64,000 bases of DNA from Sediminibacterium ginsengisoli (GTDB lineage: Bacteria; Bacteroidota; Bacteroidia; Chitinophagales; Chitinophagaceae), in the NCBI RefSeq assembly GCF_900167075.1, contig NZ_FUWH01000003.1:479833-543832 (forward strand), given 5' to 3'. Below the pieces are notes generated by a model that saw only the letters and a program-made list of their open reading frames with translations, made no database searches and had not been told where the DNA came from. This document shows positions 34,277 to 42,796 of this stretch, piece after piece. How positions within the stretch are numbered: position 1 is the first letter of the stretch; every line of letters begins with the position of its first letter. A program made the translations under genes and the position numbers.

Positions 34277-35248
34277 ATGGTCTTAGTAACAGGCGCTACT
34301 GGTTTGGTTGGCTCTCACCTGGTAAAACAACTTGCCTCACAGGGTCAGCGGGTACGTGCATTGTACAGGTCGGTTATACCCGAGGGGTTTCCTCAGCATA
34401 TAGAATGGGTTAAAGGCGATATCCTCGATATTGTTTCACTGGAAGAAGCAATGGCTGGTGTGCAGGATGTATACCATTGCGCGGCCATTGTATCCTTCAA
34501 TCCCAAAAGAAAAAGACAGCTGCTTCAGACCAATATATCCGGAACAGCCAATGTGGTGAACGCATGTCTGGATGCCGGTATCAGAAAACTGCTTTTTGTG
34601 AGTTCGGTGGCAGCGCTTGGCCGCATCAGGGAAGACGAAATGATCAACGAGACCATGAACTGGAGCGAAAAAACCAGCAACAGCCTTTATGGAAAAAGTA
34701 AATACCTGGCAGAAATGGAAGTATGGCGGGGGATCGGCGAAGGGCTGGATGCCGTGATCGTAAATCCCGTGATCATACTCGGTGCCGGCGACTGGGAAAA
34801 CGGCTCATCGGGGATCTTTAAATCGGCTTATGATGAATTCCCATGGTATACGGAAGGCGTGAGTGGTTTTGTGGATGTGAAAGATGTGGTCCGGGCCATG
34901 CGCCAGCTGATGGAAAGTGAGATCAGCGCAGAACGTTTTATCCTGAGCGCAGAGAACCTGACCTACCGTACTGTTTTCAGCGAAGCTGCGAAACAATTCA
35001 ATAAAAAACCTCCTTATAAAAAAGTAACACCATTGATTGCAGCAATTGTATGGAGGCTGGAAGCGATCAAAGGGAAACTTACAGGCAAAAGCCCGCTGCT
35101 GACGAAAGAAACAGCCCATACTGCGCAGGCAAAAGTTTATTTCGATAACAGCAAGCTGCAGCAGGCACTTCCCCAGTTCACTTACACACCCATCAAAACT
35201 TCTATCGAAAGGATCTGCGGCGAATTGACGAAAATGTATAACTTGTAG
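34277..35248 (+). CDS. NAD(P)-dependent epimerase/dehydratase, extended SDR
   Basis: A 323-residue extended short-chain dehydrogenase. The N-terminal Rossmann motif is VTGATGLVGSHL and the catalytic pair is in SLYGKSKYLAEMEVWR (YxxxK). The C-terminal substrate domain is typical of dihydroflavonol-4-reductase-like members. The substrate cannot be read from sequence. The small exported-protein gene downstream begins just after its stop. Confidence 0.9.
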   Translation: MVLVTGATGLVGSHLVKQLASQGQRVRALYRSVIPEGFPQHIEWVKGDILDIVSLEEAMAGVQDVYHCAAIVSFNPKRKRQLLQTNISGTANVVNACLDAGIRKLLFVSSVAALGRIREDEMINETMNWSEKTSNSLYGKSKYLAEMEVWRGIGEGLDAVIVNPVIILGAGDWENGSSGIFKSAYDEFPWYTEGVSGFVDVKDVVRAMRQLMESEISAERFILSAENLTYRTVFSEAAKQFNKKPPYKKVTPLIAAIVWRLEAIKGKLTGKSPLLTKETAHTAQAKVYFDNSKLQQALPQFTYTPIKTSIERICGELTKMYNL

Positions 35249-35260
35249 CAAACAAGACAC

Positions 35261-35617
35261 CTGAAAAAGCTGCTGGTGATTATATTATCCTTTTCGCTGT
35301 ATGCACCGGTTGCTGCAAGGATACTGGCTTATACAGACTGTTCCATCCAACGCCTGGCCAATGAAGATCCGCGCCTATGTGATTGTACCCGGATCCTGAC
35401 AGACGATGCAACCAATCCTTTGAAAGGAATGCCCGACAAACAAAAGGAACTTCTGCAGAAATCTGACTGGAAATATCTCCCGACGGATAAAAAGGCAACC
35501 ATGGCTTTTCATCCGGCCGGATCGCCAAAAAAATATCGTTCCGTTTTTGTTTTTATTCCTGCAGCACCCGAGCGATCTGTTTTTCATCCCCCGGCAATCA
35601 TTGATCTTTTTTCGTAA
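35261..35617 (+). CDS. Small exported protein, possible CTG start
   Basis: A 118-residue product if read from CTG 35261, which gives a complete signal peptide (L/M-KKLLVIILSFSLYAPVAA). The nearest standard start, GTG 35276, removes the two lysines and leaves an abnormal signal. There is no ATG in frame after the stop at 35246. The mature part has cysteines in YTDCS and LCDCTRIL, then RSVFVFIPAAPE near the end. No family was recognised. It lies 12 bp after the SDR gene. Confidence 0.55.
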   Translation: MKKLLVIILSFSLYAPVAARILAYTDCSIQRLANEDPRLCDCTRILTDDATNPLKGMPDKQKELLQKSDWKYLPTDKKATMAFHPAGSPKKYRSVFVFIPAAPERSVFHPPAIIDLFS

Positions 35618-35704
35618 TCCCTCTGTTATTATTATTTCTCTTCCGGTTCACCTGCATGATCAACAGGATTGATAATCGTATGCAGATAACCGAAAAACCA
35701 AAAT

Positions 35705-36262
35705 ATGAAAAAGACAATTACATGGCTGTTTTGCGCAGCACTGGCCATCTCGTGCCATCGTGTGGCTATGCCGGCGCTGAATAAAGAAATCACCAATACA
35801 AGCGGTCAGCAGATTCTCGTTGGCCGCTGTTCACCGCAATTATTGCTGGGACCTAATTATAAGGACTGGTACACTTCATCATACAACAACTATACACCCG
35901 ACTCTGCACTGGTGCGGCAGTTAAAGCCATTGCTTAAAGGAAAAGGGATCCAGATCTTCCTGGGCACCTGGTGTGGCGATAGCCGCCGCGAAGTTCCCCG
36001 GATGCTGAAGATCTTTTCACAGGCCGGTTTCGACTCAACAAGATTCTCGCTGGTCTTTGTAGACAACAGTCCGGAACATTATAAACAAAGTCCGCAGCAT
36101 GAAGAGCAGGGAAAAGACATACGCCGGGTGCCGACTTTCATTGTATACGATAAAGCCAAAGAGATCGGCCGCATTGTGGAATCGCCCATCTTATCTCTTG
36201 AAAAGGACCTGCTGGCTATTTTAACCGGTGCGCCGTATACGCCCAATTATGCAAAAAAATAA
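35705..36262 (+). CDS. Thioredoxin-fold lipoprotein with CxxS-type site
   Basis: A 185-residue protein with lipoprotein signal (MKKTITWLFCAALAISC, Cys17). The thioredoxin-like domain reads IFLGTWCGDSRREVPRM; the second cysteine of the usual CxxC is Ser, so it may act as a monothiol protein or bind a thiol rather than exchange disulfides. The cis-proline segment RRVPTFIVYD is kept. A strong bidirectional terminator follows at 36276. Confidence 0.82.
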   Translation: MKKTITWLFCAALAISCHRVAMPALNKEITNTSGQQILVGRCSPQLLLGPNYKDWYTSSYNNYTPDSALVRQLKPLLKGKGIQIFLGTWCGDSRREVPRMLKIFSQAGFDSTRFSLVFVDNSPEHYKQSPQHEEQGKDIRRVPTFIVYDKAKEIGRIVESPILSLEKDLLAILTGAPYTPNYAKK

Positions 36263-36275
36263 ATGAGCAGGCCAG

Positions 36276-36321
36276 TTATTAAAAAGAAAGAGACCGCATG
36301 CGGTCTCTTTCTTTTTAATAA
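36276..36321. terminator. Perfect 46-bp palindrome, bidirectional terminator
   Basis: A perfect inverted repeat with 23-base half-sites and its centre between 36298 and 36299 (GACCGCATGCGGTC), flanked by A and T runs. It separates the convergent thioredoxin-fold lipoprotein and lpxD-like genes. Confidence 0.9.
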
Positions 36322-36328
36322 AGTTCTT

Positions 36329-37273
36329 TTATGACATCACTTTTTTCCAAAGCTCAGGAATTCGTTTTACCCATACAAGCTCACGCCGTTTCAGTCCTGC
36401 CTCTTCTGCCGGGTAACCGAAATAGGTTTTACCGCCTTCAAGAGAAGAAGGAACACCGCTCTGTGCGAGTACAACCGCATTGGCACCGATGGTAAGCGTT
36501 TTGCTTACACCAACCTGTCCCCATAACGTAACCCCGTCTTCAATAATGGTTCCGCCGGCAATGCCAACCTGTGCGGCGAAGAGACAGTTTTTACCAACGG
36601 TGGTGTCATGACCGATATGTACCATGTTATCGAGTCTTGTTCCTTTACCGATGCGTGTATCGGCGGTAACGCCTCTGTCGATGGTGCAACCTGCACCGAT
36701 CTCAACATCATCTTCGATGATCACCCAGCCGCAGCTTTTCATTCTTTTGTACCAGACATCGCGGTCCTTTTTCGTGTTGTAATAAAAAGCATCGCTGCCG
36801 ATAACGGTGCCGGCCTGTATCACAACATTATCACCGATGTTTGTATAATCGAGAATGGAAACATTCGGATGGATCACACAGTTTTTACCGATGGTCACTT
36901 CATGACCGATGAATACATTGGGCATGATCACTGTTCCTTCACCGATAACAGCAGTATCGCTGACTGGTTTTGATGCAGGAACAAAGGGTCTGAAATGTTC
37001 AACGATCTTCAGGTATGCTTCAAAAGGTTCGCTGGTGATCAGCAGTGTTTTTCCTTCCGGAACTGTTACGTCTTTTGAGTTGATGATGATGAAAGATGCA
37101 GGGCTTTGCAGGCACTTATCATAGTACTTCGGATGATCTACAAAAACAAGATCACCTGCTTCTACTTTGTGAATTTCGTTGATGCCGGAAACAAAAGCAT
37201 CAGTATTACCAGACAGTTCAGCGTTGATCAGCGAGGCGATCCATTGTGCGGAAACCGGGGCGGGAAACTTCAT
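36329..37273 (-). CDS. lpxD: LpxD-like UDP-3-O-acylglucosamine N-acyltransferase
   Basis: A 314-residue left-handed beta-helix acyltransferase of lipid A synthesis. The start MKFPAPVSAQWIASLINAEL is LpxD-like, as is the N-terminal domain with LVFVDHPKYYDKCL. Hexapeptide repeats run from about residue 95 to 255 (VIGEGTVIMPNVFIGHEVTIG...). The catalytic histidine is expected in MVHIGHDT. No other lpx gene is close, so this could be a second LpxD-type enzyme. ATG 37273 is chosen over the upstream start at 37297 by homology. Confidence 0.82.
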   Translation of the reverse strand: MKFPAPVSAQWIASLINAELSGNTDAFVSGINEIHKVEAGDLVFVDHPKYYDKCLQSPASFIIINSKDVTVPEGKTLLITSEPFEAYLKIVEHFRPFVPASKPVSDTAVIGEGTVIMPNVFIGHEVTIGKNCVIHPNVSILDYTNIGDNVVIQAGTVIGSDAFYYNTKKDRDVWYKRMKSCGWVIIEDDVEIGAGCTIDRGVTADTRIGKGTRLDNMVHIGHDTTVGKNCLFAAQVGIAGGTIIEDGVTLWGQVGVSKTLTIGANAVVLAQSGVPSSLEGGKTYFGYPAEEAGLKRRELVWVKRIPELWKKVMS

Positions 37274-37584
37274 ATGGCCAATTTTGATAGAAATCAAAGG
37301 TAATAAGAGCCGGTGAGCAGAAATTTTTTTTGAAGCAAAAAGCCTGATTTTTCTTGCCTTTTAACAGTATGCCGGTAAGAGCGAAACAACATTGCAAAGT
37401 GATAAGCAGTAAAACAACAACTGCTGAAACATAGATGAACATTGTGTTTCAGCGCATCATAAAAAAAGCATGCGATAAAACACATTGTTGCAGCATGAAA
37501 AAAACATCATGCAGGGCATGTCAGAAACCGGCTCGCAATTCACATCCTCCAGTAAAATGTGAATAAAATTCTTTTAAATTTTTT
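37274..37584. other. Noncoding divergent region between lpxD and the pseudouridine synthase
   Basis: No ORF is credible here. A 9-bp perfect hairpin GCTGAAACA-N13-TGTTTCAGC lies at 37423-37453, and repeated ATTGTG/CATTGTTG and GCATG words lie around 37390-37520. It may hold the lpxD promoter or a small RNA. Confidence 0.35.
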
Positions 37585-37690
37585 TTGCTTTCGGTAAAAG
37601 TCTTTTTAATATTGTGTAGGGAAATTTATTTCCCGGTACTTACTAACCCATCCATATACAAAGTCTCGCTTCTGCGGGACTTTTGTTTTT
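37585..37690 (+). promoter_or_regulatory. Promoter, short leader and terminator before the pseudouridine synthase
   Basis: TTG (37585-37587), 19 nt, then TAATATTG (37607-37614) form a promoter. About 40 nt downstream a 10-bp hairpin AAAGTCTCGC/GCGGGACTTT (loop TTCT, 37660-37683) ends in TGTTTTT, immediately before ATG 37693. Transcription must pass this terminator to reach the gene, so it looks like an attenuator or a small RNA of about 70 nt. Confidence 0.6.
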
Positions 37691-37692
37691 AT

Positions 37693-38286
37693 ATGATCCG
37701 CTACTTTATTATTTACAAACCTTATCTCGTACTCTCGCAGTTTTCGCCTGTACACGGTAAGCAAACGCTCGCGGATTTTTTTGATGTACCACGTGATGTT
37801 TACCCTGTGGGAAGGCTTGATCACGACAGTGAAGGGTTACTGATACTCACCAACGATACACAGCTCAATCATCGGTTACTGCATCCGAAATTTGCACATG
37901 AACGTGAATACTGGGTGCAGGTAGACGGAGCCATTACTTTACAGGCGTTAACAAACCTTGAAGCGGGAATCGATATCAATGTGGATGGAAAAATACATCG
38001 CACATCACCGGCGCGCGTTCACCTTTTCAGTGAAGAGCCGGATGTGCCGGAACGTAATCCGCCGATCCGTTACCGCAAGGAAATTCCTGCACCCTGGATC
38101 AGCATGATCCTTAACGAAGGCAAGAACAGGCAGGTGAGAAAAATGACAGCGGCCGCCGGGTTCCCTACACTGAGACTGATCCGCCGGCGCATTGAAGAAA
38201 TAGACCTTGTCGATTTACAGCCGGGGGCCATCAGGGAACTTTCGGGCCGTATTGTTTACCAAAAACTATTCCATGAAAAAAAATGA
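37693..38286 (+). CDS. rRNA pseudouridine synthase, RluE/RsuA family
   Basis: A 197-residue enzyme that isomerises a uridine in rRNA. The start MIRYFIIYKPYLVLSQF is the usual beginning of the RluE/RluB group, and the catalytic Asp lies in VGRLDHDSEGLLILTND. The C-terminal motif EGKNRQVRKMTAAAGFPTLRL is present. There is no N-terminal S4 domain, as for RluE. A terminator-like hairpin lies directly upstream. The GNAT gene overlaps its end by 14 bp. Confidence 0.92.
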   Translation: MIRYFIIYKPYLVLSQFSPVHGKQTLADFFDVPRDVYPVGRLDHDSEGLLILTNDTQLNHRLLHPKFAHEREYWVQVDGAITLQALTNLEAGIDINVDGKIHRTSPARVHLFSEEPDVPERNPPIRYRKEIPAPWISMILNEGKNRQVRKMTAAAGFPTLRLIRRRIEEIDLVDLQPGAIRELSGRIVYQKLFHEKK

Positions 38287-38734
38287 GAACCCGGCTGCTG
38301 ATGGTTACAGCATCAGCACAGATCCCGCGCTGCTGAACCTGGAAATGATACATCATTATCTTTCCGCTGATTCCTACTGGGCTCAGCATATCCCGGCAGA
38401 CCTGCTTGCAAAGGCAATTGCCAATTCCATCTGTTTCGGTGTTTATCTTAAAGAAGACCAGGTGGGTTTTGCAAGGATCGTTACCGATAAAGCCAGCTTC
38501 GCCTATCTCTGCGATGTATTCATTTTACCGGATCACCGCGGAAAAGGTTTGTCGCTCCGCCTGATGCAGGCCGTGCACGCACATCCGGAACTACAGGGTT
38601 TGCGGCGATGGATGCTTGTAACGCGCGATGCACACGGACTTTACAGCCAGTTTGGCTGGAAAACCGTTCCGGAAGAACTGGCGGGAAATATCATGCAGAT
38701 CCATGATCCGGAGATCTACAGACGGAAAGGCTGA
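38273..38734 (+). CDS. GNAT-family N-acetyltransferase
   Basis: A 153-residue acetyltransferase from ATG 38273 (MKKNENPAADGYSIS). The acetyl-CoA-binding motif A reads VFILPDHRGKGLSLRLMQAV. The C-terminal GLYSQFGWKTV is typical of the YjcF-like subgroup. The substrate is unknown. It overlaps the pseudouridine synthase by 14 bp, so the two are coupled. Confidence 0.88.
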   Translation: MKKNENPAADGYSISTDPALLNLEMIHHYLSADSYWAQHIPADLLAKAIANSICFGVYLKEDQVGFARIVTDKASFAYLCDVFILPDHRGKGLSLRLMQAVHAHPELQGLRRWMLVTRDAHGLYSQFGWKTVPEELAGNIMQIHDPEIYRRKG

Positions 38735-38739
38735 GTTGC

Positions 38740-38771
38740 TTTGCTGAACTGGCCCTGAAGCGTTAATTTTG
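38740..38771 (+). promoter_or_regulatory. Promoter of lysS
   Basis: TTTG (38740-38743), a 20-nt spacer, then TAATTTTG (38764-38771) match the Bacteroidota consensus, 25 bp before ATG 38797. No leader peptide is visible, unlike at cysS. Confidence 0.75.
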
Positions 38772-38796
38772 CTGCTCTTCAAGAATAATAAGTATT

Positions 38797-40320
38797 ATGA
38801 GTCAAACACATCTGTCAGAACAGGAACTTGTACGCCGCGAAAAACTCGCCAGACTGCAGGAAGCGGGTATCGATGCATACCCCGCACCTCTTTATCCTGT
38901 TTCGCATTTTTCAGCTGATATCAAAGAACAATATACCGAAGAGAACAAGGAGCAGTTTGCTGCTGTTTGCGTAGCCGGCCGTATCATGAGCATTAATGAT
39001 AAGGGTAAAGTGTTCTTCATTAAAATACAGGACAGTAAGGGTATTATACAATTATATGTAAAGCGCGACGAACTCTATCCCGGAGAAGACAAGAGCCAGT
39101 GGGATATACTGGTGAAGCATGGTCTTGATCTCGGAGATATCATTGGTTGTACCGGTTTTGCCTTTATCACCAAAACAGGTGAAACATCCATACACGCGCT
39201 CACACTTACCCTGCTCACCAAATCGCTTAAGCCCCTGCCGGTGGTGAAGCGGGATGAAGAGGGCAATGTGTTTGATGCCGTAACCGACCCGGAATTCCGT
39301 TACAGGCAGCGTTATGCAGACCTGGTGATCAACCCGGATGTGAAAGATACTTTTGTTAAAAGGACGAAACTGATCAATACGATCCGCGATTTCCTGAATG
39401 CACAGGGTGCACTGGAAGTAGATACGCCGGTGTTGCAGGCCATCCCGGGCGGAGCTGCGGCAAGGCCGTTCATTACGCACCATAATGCGCTGGATGTACC
39501 GTTTTATCTCCGTATTGCGAATGAACTTTACCTCAAACGCCTGATCGTTGGTGGGTTCGACTGGGTATATGAATTCAGCCGTAATTTCAGGAACGAAGGA
39601 ATGGACAGAACGCATAACCCGGAGTTCACCGTTCTGGAATGGTATACCGCCTATAAAGATTATCTCTGGATGATGGAGATCACCGAACAGCTGTTCGAAA
39701 AGATCGCTGTTGCCCTCCATGGTACAACAGATGTTCCGCTGGGCGATAAAGTGATCAGCTTCAAGGCACCGTTCAAACGCATCACCATCCACGATGCCAT
39801 CAGGGAAAATACCGGGATCGATGTAAGTGAAATGGACGAGGCAGGACTGCGTGAAGTATGTAAAAAACTGAAGATCGATGTGCCGGGCAATATCGGAAAA
39901 GGCAAACTGATCGATGAACTGTTCAGCGCAACAAGCGAACATACATTTATTCAGCCGACATTCATTATCGACTATCCTGTTGAAATGAGTCCGCTCACGA
40001 AAAAACACCGCAGCAAACCAGGACTGGTAGAGCGCTTTGAACTGATGATCAACGGGAAAGAGATCGCCAACGCCTACACCGAGCTGAACGACCCGATCGA
40101 TCAGCGCGAACGTTTTGAAGAGCAGGTAAAATTGATGGAGCGCGGTGATGATGAAGCCATGTTCATCGATCACGATTTCTTAAGAGCACTTGAATATGGT
40201 ATGCCTCCAACTTCAGGTATCGGAATCGGTATCGACAGACTTTGTATGATGATGACCAACCAGGTATCGATCCAGGACGTGCTGCTGTTCCCGCAGATGC
40301 GGCCTGAAAAAATGGATTAA
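38797..40320 (+). CDS. lysS: Lysyl-tRNA synthetase, class II
   Basis: A 507-residue synthetase charging tRNA-Lys. An N-terminal OB-fold anticodon domain (about 55-165) is followed by class II motifs: motif 1 near EVDTPVLQ, motif 2 FRNEGMDRTHNPEFT and motif 3 GIGIGIDRLCM. Length and order are normal. It has a clear promoter upstream and a strong terminator after the stop, so it is monocistronic. Confidence 0.98.
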   Translation: MSQTHLSEQELVRREKLARLQEAGIDAYPAPLYPVSHFSADIKEQYTEENKEQFAAVCVAGRIMSINDKGKVFFIKIQDSKGIIQLYVKRDELYPGEDKSQWDILVKHGLDLGDIIGCTGFAFITKTGETSIHALTLTLLTKSLKPLPVVKRDEEGNVFDAVTDPEFRYRQRYADLVINPDVKDTFVKRTKLINTIRDFLNAQGALEVDTPVLQAIPGGAAARPFITHHNALDVPFYLRIANELYLKRLIVGGFDWVYEFSRNFRNEGMDRTHNPEFTVLEWYTAYKDYLWMMEITEQLFEKIAVALHGTTDVPLGDKVISFKAPFKRITIHDAIRENTGIDVSEMDEAGLREVCKKLKIDVPGNIGKGKLIDELFSATSEHTFIQPTFIIDYPVEMSPLTKKHRSKPGLVERFELMINGKEIANAYTELNDPIDQRERFEEQVKLMERGDDEAMFIDHDFLRALEYGMPPTSGIGIGIDRLCMMMTNQVSIQDVLLFPQMRPEKMD

Positions 40321-40337
40321 TGGATTTTACAACTATA

Positions 40338-40370
40338 AAAGAAAGGCCGCTTATTAAGCGGCCTTTCTTT
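40338..40370. terminator. Terminator between lysS and the convergent M20 hydrolase gene
   Basis: A 15-bp stem (AAAGAAAGGCCGCTT with AAGCGGCCTTTCTTT, 3-base loop) with T-rich flanks on both strands. Confidence 0.92.
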
Positions 40371-40394
40371 TATCAGGACTTTATTGCTGTTGGA

Positions 40395-41834
40395 TCAATC
40401 CCTGTAATTTAATGCAGGTTTCCTGTCGCCCAGCAGCGCTTCGTATTTATAATCGCCTTTGGCTTTTTTGAATTCGTCGTTGGCTTTACCGATCAGCGAC
40501 TGTTGTGTGTAAAGATCGATGGCAGTAAGCGCCATTACCTTTGCGGCAACCATCATTCCTTTGGTACCTACTTCCGTACCACCACAGGCAACAGCCTGCC
40601 AACTATGTGCAGGCGTGCCGGGAATCCAGGTAGCGCTTTGTAATCCGACAGTAGGCACTGAATAACTTACATCGCCTACATCAGTTGAACCACCGCCCGC
40701 ATCGAATACGGCTTTAAGCGGATGAACTGTACTGGCAGAAGAAACAGGAGGTGCTTTGAAGCCAAGCGAAGCCTGGATCTTTTCACCAAAGGCAATTTCT
40801 TCCGGAGAATAAGAAACACCGCCTACGAGCTGAAGGTTCTGTTGCATTACTTCGCCCAGGGTGCGGTTCAGCAACAGGTCGTGTGTGCCGCCGATGATCT
40901 CGAAATCCATTTTGGTGTCTGTGCCCATAGCCGCGCCATTGGCCGCCCTGGTCAATCGCTCAAAAATATCTTTGACCTCATCTTTTTTAGGATGACGGAC
41001 ATAGTAATATACTTCGGCAAAATCAGGTACAACATTCGGCGCTTTGCCGCCATTGGTGATCACATAATGGATCCTTGCTTCCTGCGGAATATGTTCACGC
41101 ATCATGTTCACCATATAGTTCATGGCTTCTACTGCATCCAGTGCCGAGCGGCCTTTTTCGGGCGCCATTGCAGCATGCGCAGCTTTTCCGTAGAAGCGGA
41201 ACTTGGCAGATTTGTTGGCGAGCGCACTGGTCATGGTCACTTCATTCTGATCGCCGGGGTGCCAGTTGATCACGGCATCCACGTCTTTGAATAATCCTTC
41301 ACGCACCATATATACTTTTCCGCTGCCACCTTCTTCAGCCGGACAGCCATATACCCGTATCGTGCCTTTGAACACTTTCTGTTCAATCAACTTTTTGATC
41401 TCTATACCCGCTGCAACGGAAGCTGTTCCGAAAAGATGGTGCCCGCAACCATGTCCGGCGTCTTTGCCTGTCACAGGTTTTTTTTCAGGCATCGCCTGTT
41501 GCGAAAGACCGGGCAAAGCATCGAACTCGGCAAGGATACCGATCACAGGCTGGCCGCTTCCGTAAGAAGCGGTGAATGCAGTAGGGATCCCGGCAACACC
41601 GGCAGTTACTTCAAACCCGTTTTCCTTCAGCAGTTTCTGAAGCAGTGCGCTGCTTTTGGTTTCCTTGTAACCGAGCTCGGCATAATCCCAGATGGAGAGC
41701 GCTGTTTGTTTATATAATTCGTAACCGGATTGGATATCGCTGATCGCGCGGGTCTTTAAAGCGTTGCTGGTCGTTTGCGCATTCACCGACAGCAGTACCA
41801 TCCAGCATAAAAGAGTGACCGTTGTTTTGTACAT
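40395..41834 (-). CDS. Exported M20-family amidohydrolase (AbgB-like)
   Basis: A 479-residue zinc hydrolase with signal peptide MYKTTVTLLCWMVLLSVNAQ. Metal ligands are visible in GHGCGHHLFG, EEGGSGK and the distal His region. The dimerisation domain inserts at about 200-320 (ALANKSAKFRFYGKAAHAA). It resembles aminobenzoyl-glutamate hydrolase and other M20D peptidases; the signal peptide indicates periplasmic action on peptides or amides. Confidence 0.92.
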   Translation of the reverse strand: MYKTTVTLLCWMVLLSVNAQTTSNALKTRAISDIQSGYELYKQTALSIWDYAELGYKETKSSALLQKLLKENGFEVTAGVAGIPTAFTASYGSGQPVIGILAEFDALPGLSQQAMPEKKPVTGKDAGHGCGHHLFGTASVAAGIEIKKLIEQKVFKGTIRVYGCPAEEGGSGKVYMVREGLFKDVDAVINWHPGDQNEVTMTSALANKSAKFRFYGKAAHAAMAPEKGRSALDAVEAMNYMVNMMREHIPQEARIHYVITNGGKAPNVVPDFAEVYYYVRHPKKDEVKDIFERLTRAANGAAMGTDTKMDFEIIGGTHDLLLNRTLGEVMQQNLQLVGGVSYSPEEIAFGEKIQASLGFKAPPVSSASTVHPLKAVFDAGGGSTDVGDVSYSVPTVGLQSATWIPGTPAHSWQAVACGGTEVGTKGMMVAAKVMALTAIDLYTQQSLIGKANDEFKKAKGDYKYEALLGDRKPALNYRD

Positions 41835-41865
41835 GAAGCAGGAGTTTTAGCAGGGATAAAAAAAT

Positions 41866-41899
41866 ATCCTGCTGTATTTTCTGCAAAAAACAGCAGGAT
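41866..41899 (-). terminator. Terminator after the SDR gene
   Basis: A 9-bp stem ATCCTGCTG/CAGCAGGAT. On the minus strand it is followed by ATTTTTTTAT, between the SDR stop (41926) and the amidohydrolase start. Confidence 0.7.
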
Positions 41900-41925
41900 T
41901 AAAATTTTAAAAAGTTGCGGTCAGG

Positions 41926-42741
41926 TCAGACAAAAAGATCCTGGTATAATTGTCCGCCAGGAATAACTGAATATTTGTCAAGATCGGTGATGCCTTCGGC
42001 GGCAAGGACTTCTTCATCTATGAAAGTGTGCCCGCTGCATTCTGCGGCTGTTTTACGGAGGATATAATAAGCAGCGTCAGCAAGTATATCGGTGGTGCGG
42101 CTCATTTTGGCCAGTGCTTCACCGCCGAGTAAATTACGCACGGCAGCTGTGTCGATGGTGGTTCTGGGCCACAATGCATTGGACGCGATCTGACCTTTGA
42201 ACTCAGCAGCCCAGCCCATGGCCAGCATGCTCATATTGTACTTGGTAATGGTATAGGCAATATGTCCGCCCAGCCATTTCGGATCCAGGTTTACCGGCGG
42301 AGAAAGTGTAAGGATATGCGGATTGTTTCCTTTTTTGAGATAAGGAAGGCAATGCTTCACTACCAGGAACGTTCCTCTTACGTTGATGCTTTGCATCAGG
42401 TCGAAACGTTTGGTTTCGGTGAGTTCGGTATTGGTAAGCTGGATAGCGGAAGCGTTGTTGATCACAACATCGATACCGCCGAAAGTACTTACTGCTTTTT
42501 CTACAGCCGCAGCGATCTGTTCTTCGTGGCGGATATCCACCTGAACGGCCAGTGCTTTTCCTCCGGCAGCTTCGATTTCAGCCGCTGCGGAATAAATGGT
42601 GCCGCCCAGCCTCGGGTCTTCTTCCACACTTTTTGCAGCGATAACAATATTGGCTCCTTCTGCTGCGAGTCTTAATGCAATGGCTTTACCAATGCCTCTG
42701 CTGGCGCCGGTGATCAGGATGGTTCTGTTTGAAAATGCCAT
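41926..42741 (-). CDS. Short-chain dehydrogenase/reductase, HSDL2-like
   Basis: A 271-residue SDR with TGASRGIGKAIALRL at the N-terminus, the NAG-type NNASAI segment and the catalytic YTITK. The sequence KSVEEDPRLGGTIYSAAAEIEAAGG after the cofactor site is typical of the hydroxysteroid-dehydrogenase-like-2 group, here without the C-terminal sterol-carrier domain. The substrate is unknown. It is a single gene between the M20 hydrolase and gmk. Confidence 0.9.
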   Translation of the reverse strand: MAFSNRTILITGASRGIGKAIALRLAAEGANIVIAAKSVEEDPRLGGTIYSAAAEIEAAGGKALAVQVDIRHEEQIAAAVEKAVSTFGGIDVVINNASAIQLTNTELTETKRFDLMQSINVRGTFLVVKHCLPYLKKGNNPHILTLSPPVNLDPKWLGGHIAYTITKYNMSMLAMGWAAEFKGQIASNALWPRTTIDTAAVRNLLGGEALAKMSRTTDILADAAYYILRKTAAECSGHTFIDEEVLAAEGITDLDKYSVIPGGQLYQDLFV

Positions 42742-42796
42742 GGGATAACGGTTAGTGATTAAGACTACAATTTACAACACCGTTACCATACTACCG

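Noticed and set aside
36276..36321. 46-bp perfect palindrome considered as a recombination or replication site
   Set aside because: It has A and T runs on both sides and lies between convergent genes, so a bidirectional terminator explains it.
38735..38796. Possible poly-Lys leader before lysS, by analogy with cysS
   Set aside because: The 62-bp gap holds a clear promoter but no lysine-rich short ORF.
39052..40173. 373-codon open frame on the minus strand
   Set aside because: Antisense to lysS, whose class II motifs are intact; a shadow frame.
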